Source of the DNA: Thiodiazotropha sp037384445
GTDB taxonomy: Bacteria > Pseudomonadota > Gammaproteobacteria > Chromatiales > Chromatiaceae
Length of the DNA: 18,847 nt
Direction of reading: 5' to 3'
Assembly: GCA_037384445.1 (NCBI GenBank)
Contig: JARRNY010000053.1
Coordinates: forward strand, 1 to 18,847
The notes under the pieces were generated by a model, which was not told where the DNA came from, made no database searches, and saw only the letters and a program-made list of their open reading frames with translations. The stretch's first letter is position 1; each line of letters opens with the position of its first letter. The translations under genes were made by a program, and so were the position numbers. Below, one piece after another: positions 13,762 to 18,847 of the stretch.

Positions 13762-15067
13762 ATACAAACGCCGTCGTCGCGAGCTGATGCGTATGATGGG
13801 GCCGGACAGCATCGCCATTCTGCCTGCCGCCCCGCAGCTGATACGCAACCGTGACGTACACTTTCCCTATCGGCCCGACAGCGACTTCTACTATCTGACC
13901 GGTTTCCCTGAGCCTGAAGCGGTGTGTGCGCTGATTCCCGGCCGCAAGCATGGTGAATACATCCTCTTCAACCGGGAGCGGGACCCACAGAAAGAGCAGT
14001 GGGATGGTGCGCGGGCGGGGCAGGAAGGGGCATGTGAACTCTACGATGCCGATGACTCATTTCCGATCGGCGACATGAACGACATCCTGCCCGGTATGCT
14101 GGAGCGATGCGAGCGCGTCTACTATGCCATGGGCTGTAGCCCGGAGCTCGATAAGCGCCTTTCAGAATGGATCAACCGCATCCGCTGTGAATCACGCAGT
14201 GGACTGCAGGGGCCGATGGAGATCATCGCCCTCGACCACTACTTGCACGAGATGCGTCTCTATAAGAGCCGTTCCGAACTCAAGGTGATGCGAAAGGCGG
14301 CACGAATCTCCGCTGCCGCACACAAACAGGTCATGCAGGCGTGCAAGCCCGGTATGTGGGAGTACCAGTTGGAAGCTGTCTTTATTCAGGCATGTACCCA
14401 CCAGGGGGCAAAGGCGCAGGCCTATCCGCCGATCGTCGGTGCTGGCGAGAACGGATGCACGCTGCACTATGTCGATAACCAGGATCGGGTGCAGGAGAAT
14501 CAGTTGCTGCTGATCGATGCGGGCTGCGAGCTCGATTGCTATGCCTCCGATATTACCCGCAGCTATCCGGTCAATGGTCGATTCAGCCAACCGCAACGTC
14601 AGCTCTACGAATTGGTATTGGCCGCGCAGGACGCAGCTATCAAGAAAGTTAAGCCGGGTAACCACTGGAACGATCCCCATGATGCGGCAGTCCGCACCAT
14701 TACCCGGGGTTTGATCAAGCTCGGCATCATCAAGGGTACGCTGGCCAAGGCGATCAAAGATGAGAAATACAAACCCTTCTTTCCACATCGCACCGGTCAT
14801 TGGTTGGGTATGGATGTGCATGACGTGGGTGATTACAAGGTCGATGGCGAGTGGCGTCTGCTCGAGCCAGGTATGGTCTTGACGATCGAACCCGGTATCT
14901 ACATCCCATCGGGAACCAAGGGGGTGGCGAAGAAGTGGTGGGGTATAGGTATTCGTATTGAGGACGACGTGTTGGTGACCAAGGAGGGTAACGATGTGCT
15001 CTCCAAAGATGCGCCGAAGACGGTCGAGGAGATCGAGTCGATCATGGTGGGTTCGCATGGAAGTTGA
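13748..15067 (+). CDS. pepP: Xaa-Pro aminopeptidase PepP
   Basis: Aminopeptidase P removes the N-terminal residue from peptides with proline in second place; it is a dimanganese M24B enzyme of the cytoplasm. It has 439 residues, as in E. coli. The N-terminal creatinase-like domain (about 1-170) has the block FPYRPDSDFYYLTGFPEPEAV. The pita-bread domain carries the metal ligands Asp257 and Asp268 (DAGCELDCYASDITRSYP), His351 (HRTGHWLGMDVHD), Glu381 (TIEPGIYIP) and Glu405 (RIEDDVLVT). All five ligands are present, so it should be active. It starts inside the end of ygfB and its stop overlaps ubiH by 11 bp, so the operon is tightly coupled. Its link to ubiquinone genes is conserved in gammaproteobacteria without a known functional reason. 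Confidence 0.97.
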   Translation: MLATEYKRRRRELMRMMGPDSIAILPAAPQLIRNRDVHFPYRPDSDFYYLTGFPEPEAVCALIPGRKHGEYILFNRERDPQKEQWDGARAGQEGACELYDADDSFPIGDMNDILPGMLERCERVYYAMGCSPELDKRLSEWINRIRCESRSGLQGPMEIIALDHYLHEMRLYKSRSELKVMRKAARISAAAHKQVMQACKPGMWEYQLEAVFIQACTHQGAKAQAYPPIVGAGENGCTLHYVDNQDRVQENQLLLIDAGCELDCYASDITRSYPVNGRFSQPQRQLYELVLAAQDAAIKKVKPGNHWNDPHDAAVRTITRGLIKLGIIKGTLAKAIKDEKYKPFFPHRTGHWLGMDVHDVGDYKVDGEWRLLEPGMVLTIEPGIYIPSGTKGVAKKWWGIGIRIEDDVLVTKEGNDVLSKDAPKTVEEIESIMVGSHGS

Positions 15068-16280
15068 TTTCGATCTGCTGATCGTTGGTGGCGGCATGGT
15101 CGGTGCGAGTCTCGCCCGTGCTCTGAGTGGGCAGGATCTGCGTATCGGTGTGGTGGAAGCCTATGCGCTGGAGAATCACTCACAGCCCAGTTTCGATGAT
15201 CGGGTGATCGCGCTCTCCTGGGGCAGTCGTCTGATTCTGCAGGGGATCGGTGTCTGGCCAGCCATGTCCGAGGCCTCTGAACCGATTCAACGCGTTCATA
15301 TCTCAGACCGTGGTCACTTTGGCTTTACCCATCTCAATTGTGTTGATGAAGGGGTCGATGCGCTGGGTTATGTGGTAACCGCCCGCTCTATGGGTGAGGT
15401 GCTGCAAAAGGATCTGCATCAACAGAGCAACATCGAATTCATCTGCCCGGCAAGATTAACCTCTTTTGTTGTCGATGCCGATGCGGTTGAGGTCAATCTA
15501 CAGCAGGCTGATCAGACCCGCCGGATCACCACTCGACTATTGGTGGCGGCGGATGGTGGAGACTCTCAGGTCAGGCAGTTACTCTCCATCCCGTTGCGCG
15601 AGCGCGAGTATGGACAGACAGCCATCATCGCGAATCTGACAACCTCGCAACCCCATCGGGGCATCGCCTATGAGCGCTTCACCGACAGCGGGCCACTGGC
15701 CATGTTGCCGATGACGGAGAGCCGCATCTCCATGGTTTGGACGGCGAAAGACGATCAGGTGGAGTCACTGATGGCACGTGACGATGCCGCTTTTCTCGAT
15801 GATCTGCAGACACGTTTCGGTTATCGGCTTGGTCGGCTTGAAACGATTGGCCAGCGCTTCGCTTATCCACTGCGTCTGCGTCAGGCCAGCGAACAGGTGC
15901 GACCTCGAGTGGCGCTGATCGGCAATGCGGCACATACCATTCATCCAGTGACCGGGCAGGGTTTCAATCTCGGTTTAAGGGATGTGGCGGTGTTGGCGGA
16001 TCTGTTGGCCGAGGCGGCTGATGAGAAGCGGGATATGGGTGAGATGTCGCTGTTGCATCGCTATGCCGAATGGCGGCGTCGCGATCAACAAAGGGTAGCC
16101 ATGATCACCGATAGTCTGGCGCGTCTGTTTGCCAATTCACTGGGGCCGTTGCGCGTGGCGCGCAACCTGGGGCTGCTGGGCCTGGATGGCGTACCGAGTC
16201 TGAAGCACCTGGTGGCAAGACAGTTCATGGGTATCAATGGCCGGTTGCCGCGGCTCGGCCGGGGAGTCTCTCTTGATTGA
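15057..16280 (+). CDS. ubiH: 2-octaprenyl-6-methoxyphenol hydroxylase UbiH
   Basis: A class A flavoprotein monooxygenase for one of the three aromatic ring hydroxylations of aerobic ubiquinone synthesis. It has 407 residues. Seen: the N-terminal FAD dinucleotide motif LLIVGGGMVGASLA (about 6-19), FDDRVIALSWGS, the DG motif LLVAADGGDSQVRQ, and the second FAD motif VALIGNAAHTIHPVTGQGFNLGLRD. The GN in place of GD in that last motif is typical of UbiH rather than UbiF/UbiI. ATG 15057 directly precedes the FAD fold; an in-frame upstream start at 14994 would lie within pepP and adds a non-homologous Arg-rich stretch. It overlaps both neighbours. In E. coli the Ubi proteins assemble into a cytoplasmic complex. 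Confidence 0.92.
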   Translation: MEVDFDLLIVGGGMVGASLARALSGQDLRIGVVEAYALENHSQPSFDDRVIALSWGSRLILQGIGVWPAMSEASEPIQRVHISDRGHFGFTHLNCVDEGVDALGYVVTARSMGEVLQKDLHQQSNIEFICPARLTSFVVDADAVEVNLQQADQTRRITTRLLVAADGGDSQVRQLLSIPLREREYGQTAIIANLTTSQPHRGIAYERFTDSGPLAMLPMTESRISMVWTAKDDQVESLMARDDAAFLDDLQTRFGYRLGRLETIGQRFAYPLRLRQASEQVRPRVALIGNAAHTIHPVTGQGFNLGLRDVAVLADLLAEAADEKRDMGEMSLLHRYAEWRRRDQQRVAMITDSLARLFANSLGPLRVARNLGLLGLDGVPSLKHLVARQFMGINGRLPRLGRGVSLD

Positions 16281-17502
16281 AACAGCAGTAGATGGAGCAA
16301 GCGACCTGATCATCGTCGGTGGCGGTATGGTCGGCAGCGCCTTGGGTTGTGCCGCCGCAGAGGCCGGTTTCTCGGTGACCCTGCTGGAGCGACAGGAACC
16401 CCAACGCGAGTGGCCTGAGGATGAAGTCGATCTGCGAGTCTCTGCACTGACCCGGGCTTCGCAACGTGTACTGGAAAACCTGGGCGTCTGGCAACGCATG
16501 AGTGAACTGCGTATCAGCCCCTATACCGATATGGAGGTTTGGGATGCGGCCGGTAACGGGCGTGTGCATTTCAGTGCGGCTGATATTGGTGAGGCCAACC
16601 TGGGGCACATTGTGGAGAACCGGGTAACCCAACTCGCCTTGTGGGAGCGGTTGGAACAGTTACCGAATGTGAAGCTCAGTTTTCCTGCCGGTGTCAGAGA
16701 GTTGGATTTGCACAACGGCCCCGCGCTGCATCTGAGTGACGGCAAACGACTTGAAGCGAAGCTGATCGTGGCTGCTGATGGCAGAGATTCCCAGCTACGC
16801 GCCATGGCGGGTATCGGCACCCGTGGCTGGGACTATGATCAACATGCCATCGTCGCGACTATCACTGTAGAGCAGCATCATGGCTACACCGCACGACAGC
16901 GCTTCATGAAAGAGGGGCCATTGGCATTCCTGCCGCTCGATGATGGGCGCTGCTCCATCGTCTGGTCGACTTCGCCTCAGTCGGCAGCCGAATTGATGGC
17001 GTTGGACGACATGGCATTCTGCAGCGCACTGACCGAGGCCAGCGAAGCGATGCTGGGCCGGGTCGAAGCGGTGGGTCCCCGTGGGGTGTTCCCGTTGCGC
17101 TTGGGGCATGCCGAGACCTACATCCGTCCCGGTCTGGCGCTGGTCGGCGATGCCGCCCATGCCATCCATCCCCTGGCGGGGCAGGGAGTGAATCTGGGTC
17201 TGCTCGATGCCGCTGCACTGGCGCAGACGCTGATCGAGGCGCGAGCTGCAGGACGCGCCATTGGCAGCCAGGCCACACTGCGGCGTTACGAACGCGCCAG
17301 AAAGGGCGGCAACATGGCCATGCTGGCAGCAATGGATGCCTTCAAGCGCACCTTCAGTAACGAGATTGTGCCACTGAAACTGGTGCGTAACCTGGGGCTC
17401 TCCCTGGCTGACCGCTCCGGCCCGCTGAAGCAACTGCTGGTGCGACGTGCCATGGGTCTGACGGGTGATCTGCCACCGTTGGCCCGCTATCACCCCGGGT
17501 GA
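16273..17502 (+). CDS. ubiI: UbiH/UbiF/VisC-family ubiquinone hydroxylase, probably UbiI
   Basis: A second flavin monooxygenase, 409 residues, paralogous to the preceding UbiH. Motifs: LIIVGGGMVGSALGCAAA at the N-terminus, VDLRVSALTRASQRVLENLGVW, the DG motif LIVAADGRDSQLRAMAGI, and LALVGDAAHAIHPLAGQGVNLGLLDAAAL with the usual GD. The position after ubiH is that of visC/ubiI (C5 hydroxylation) in E. coli, but UbiF-type C6 activity or a broader COQ6-like regiospecificity cannot be excluded by sequence reading. TTG 16273 is chosen: GGGGAG lies 6-7 bp upstream and the start overlaps the ubiH stop by 8 bp; the longer frame from 16237 adds residues outside the fold. It is the last gene of the operon. 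A 17-bp palindrome covers the stop codon. Confidence 0.88.
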   Translation: MIETAVDGASDLIIVGGGMVGSALGCAAAEAGFSVTLLERQEPQREWPEDEVDLRVSALTRASQRVLENLGVWQRMSELRISPYTDMEVWDAAGNGRVHFSAADIGEANLGHIVENRVTQLALWERLEQLPNVKLSFPAGVRELDLHNGPALHLSDGKRLEAKLIVAADGRDSQLRAMAGIGTRGWDYDQHAIVATITVEQHHGYTARQRFMKEGPLAFLPLDDGRCSIVWSTSPQSAAELMALDDMAFCSALTEASEAMLGRVEAVGPRGVFPLRLGHAETYIRPGLALVGDAAHAIHPLAGQGVNLGLLDAAALAQTLIEARAAGRAIGSQATLRRYERARKGGNMAMLAAMDAFKRTFSNEIVPLKLVRNLGLSLADRSGPLKQLLVRRAMGLTGDLPPLARYHPG

Positions 17503-17514
17503 ATTAAATTCACC
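17498..17514. repeat. Palindrome over the ubiI stop codon
   Basis: GGTGAATT-A-AATTCACC is a perfect 8-bp inverted repeat including the ubiI TGA. It is too tight and lacks a T-run for a typical terminator. It could be an operator-like dyad or an mRNA 3' structure. Nothing further is recognised up to about 17690; this 248-bp gap precedes the lipoprotein gene. Confidence 0.4.
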
Positions 17515-17702
17515 AATTTCCCGAGCGGGTATTCCTGCCTGTTGCGCTGCCCGTTGGCGTAGCAGGGTCGATCATCACTGGACATATCACCCCATCAAGG
17601 GCAAATAACCCTGCAAATCCCGCCTGTTTTTCCCTGTTCAAAGTGTGAGGAGCTTTGCAAGGGTTTACATTTTCCCGGGAGATTGCCCCCCCTCTTCTGG
17701 CG

Positions 17703-17744
17703 TATAGTGAATAAATACTTAAAAACGACCCTATGTTGAGGAGA
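17703..17744 (+). promoter_or_regulatory. Probable -10 and ribosome-binding site of the DUF4382 gene
   Basis: TATAGT (17703-17708) is a good -10. The best -35-like hexamers (AGATTG at 17 bp, TTGCCC at 14 bp) are poor, so an activator may be needed. TTGAGGAGA (17736-17744) lies 6 nt before ATG 17751 and strongly supports that start. Confidence 0.45.
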
Positions 17745-17750
17745 TTCTCT

Positions 17751-18847
17751 ATGTATAAGCAACCAATGCGCCTGGCGCTGGCGACCCTTTGCCTATTGCT
17801 GGTTTCGATGTTGAGTGCCTGTGGCGGCGGATCGTCCTCCTCATCTGTCACGGCATCGGGCCGCACCGGTGCTGTCGGTGTTGTGCTGACCGATGCGCCA
17901 GCCGATCCTTCTCTGTTTTCGCAGATCAACGCCAGCATCGAGCGGGTGGAACTGATCGGTGGCGACGGTGGCCGGGTTTCTCTGTTCGACGGCCCGGCGG
18001 AGATGGTGGACCTTTTGAAACTGCGCAATGAGGCCGTGCCCTTTACCTTCCGTGACGATGTGCCGGTGGGTACCTATTGCAAGGTCCGGCTGACTCTGAC
18101 CAAGCCCAATGGGTTGGAACTGGTGCTGGCCGCTGACGGTTCCAGTTACTATCCAAAACTGCCGGGTAACGGCAAACTCGATCTGCTGGCGCGCGACTGC
18201 TTCACGGTAGCGCCCGATGCCTCGGTGACGCTGCAGCTCGATATGGATGCGGGTAACTCGATCCATATCGTGCAGACGGGCAATAAGACCGATTACAACT
18301 TCCGCCCGGTGGTTTTCATCGATGTCATCAACCAGAGCTTCAGCGGTAAGTTAGTGCGGCTGGATGGCGTGATCGCCGATTACGATGCGGCAGCCGGGAC
18401 GGTGCTGTTGTGCGATGCGCTGCCATCGCATAAGAGCGACGGTCCCGATTGTGCGTTGATCGAACTGGGCACCGATTCGGCATTCTTCGATAACCTGACA
18501 AAAAGTGGCGCTGCGGGCCCCTTGAGTGATCTGCTGGTGGACAGCAATCTGCAGCAGCCGGCCGCTGCCGTCGGCCTGGTAAAGATGCTGGCTATCGATC
18601 TCACCGCGCCCACGGTGGCTGCCGCTGATTGGCCTGGCAGCGGCTTTTGCCGGCTCTGGGATCCGGCGCTGGAGAGTGCCTCCCAGCCGTATATGGATGA
18701 TGTCGCCTGCGATGATCCAGCGCTGGTGGTACCGACCGGTCTGGTTCTCATCGATGACTCCGGCGTTGTCGAGGTCGACCACCGTCCCCGCTTGACGATC
18801 GATGGCCTGGCGGTGGAGACAGGCGCATTCGCCCAGCTCTATGGCAG
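17751..18847 (+). CDS. DUF4382 domain lipoprotein, N-terminal part (runs off right edge)
   Basis: At least 365 residues are present and the gene continues past the window. Seen: a lipoprotein signal peptide (LALATLCLLLVSM, then lipobox LSAC, Cys24), a Gly/Ser linker GGGSSSSS, then a DUF4382-like beta domain (about residues 37-190). That domain begins GAVGVVLTDAPADP and ends with IHIVQTGNKTDYNFRPVVFID, a pattern usual for the family. The following region (about 195 onward, FSGKLVRLDGVIADYD) looks like further beta-rich repeats with paired Cys, possibly carrying the DUF5666/OB-like modules often found after DUF4382. No Lol-avoidance Asp is seen after the lipid Cys (the next residue is Gly), so an outer-membrane destination is likely. 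The function of the family is unknown. It is separated from ubiI by 248 bp and has its own signals, so it is probably a separate transcription unit. Confidence 0.82.
   Translation, partial: MYKQPMRLALATLCLLLVSMLSACGGGSSSSSVTASGRTGAVGVVLTDAPADPSLFSQINASIERVELIGGDGGRVSLFDGPAEMVDLLKLRNEAVPFTFRDDVPVGTYCKVRLTLTKPNGLELVLAADGSSYYPKLPGNGKLDLLARDCFTVAPDASVTLQLDMDAGNSIHIVQTGNKTDYNFRPVVFIDVINQSFSGKLVRLDGVIADYDAAAGTVLLCDALPSHKSDGPDCALIELGTDSAFFDNLTKSGAAGPLSDLLVDSNLQQPAAAVGLVKMLAIDLTAPTVAAADWPGSGFCRLWDPALESASQPYMDDVACDDPALVVPTGLVLIDDSGVVEVDHRPRLTIDGLAVETGAFAQLYG

Noticed and set aside
14192..15097. A 301-codon minus-strand frame opposite pepP
   Set aside because: The sense strand carries all five PepP metal ligands; the antisense frame shows no motif.

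Overview
The window looks like chromosome of a gammaproteobacterium. The cluster TIGR02449-zapA-6S RNA-fau, divergent from ygfB-pepP-ubiH-ubiI, has the same order as the E. coli zapA/ygfB region. lptD divergent from amgK recalls Pseudomonas and related lineages. Base composition is moderately GC-rich. The mixture fits a Chromatiales-like or other deep-branching gammaproteobacterium better than an enteric, but the sequence alone does not fix the genus.

Layout. 1-956 (minus): N-terminal part of lptD, running off the left edge. 1141-5362 (plus): a two-gene RND efflux operon, membrane-fusion protein then inner-membrane permease; the permease is split by an apparent one-base deletion near 4244-4247. 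5519-6508 (plus): amgK, a cell-wall-recycling sugar kinase, without its usual partner murU. 6509-7118: an AT-rich, hairpin-rich gap ending in a strong sigma70 promoter for a porin (7119-8126). A bidirectional terminator separates the porin from rpiA (minus). 8897-9435 is a second long gap whose last third is a 161-bp near-palindromic, MITE-like element lying just upstream of ilvA (9436-10968). A second bidirectional terminator separates ilvA from a Lys/Ala-rich histone H1-like gene with 57-bp tandem repeats (minus). Next on the minus strand are fau (5-formyltetrahydrofolate cyclo-ligase), 6S RNA, zapA and a small coiled-coil gene. Diverging from these is a tightly overlapping plus-strand operon, ygfB-pepP-ubiH-ubiI. 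The window ends inside a DUF4382 lipoprotein gene.

How the genes work together. Envelope functions dominate the left side: LPS export (LptD), tripartite efflux, muropeptide sugar recycling (AmgK) and outer-membrane permeability (porin). The middle is central metabolism: RpiA, IlvA and folate interconversion. The right side combines cell division (ZapA), growth-phase RNA polymerase control (6S RNA), chromatin-like DNA binding, proline-peptide turnover (PepP) and aerobic ubiquinone hydroxylation (UbiH, UbiI).

I found no CRISPR array, phage, tRNA or obvious novel multi-gene system. The points most worth a second look are the permease frameshift, the MITE-like element in the ilvA leader, the murU-less amgK next to an efflux operon, the tandem-repeat H1-like protein and the uncharacterised DUF4382 lipoprotein.
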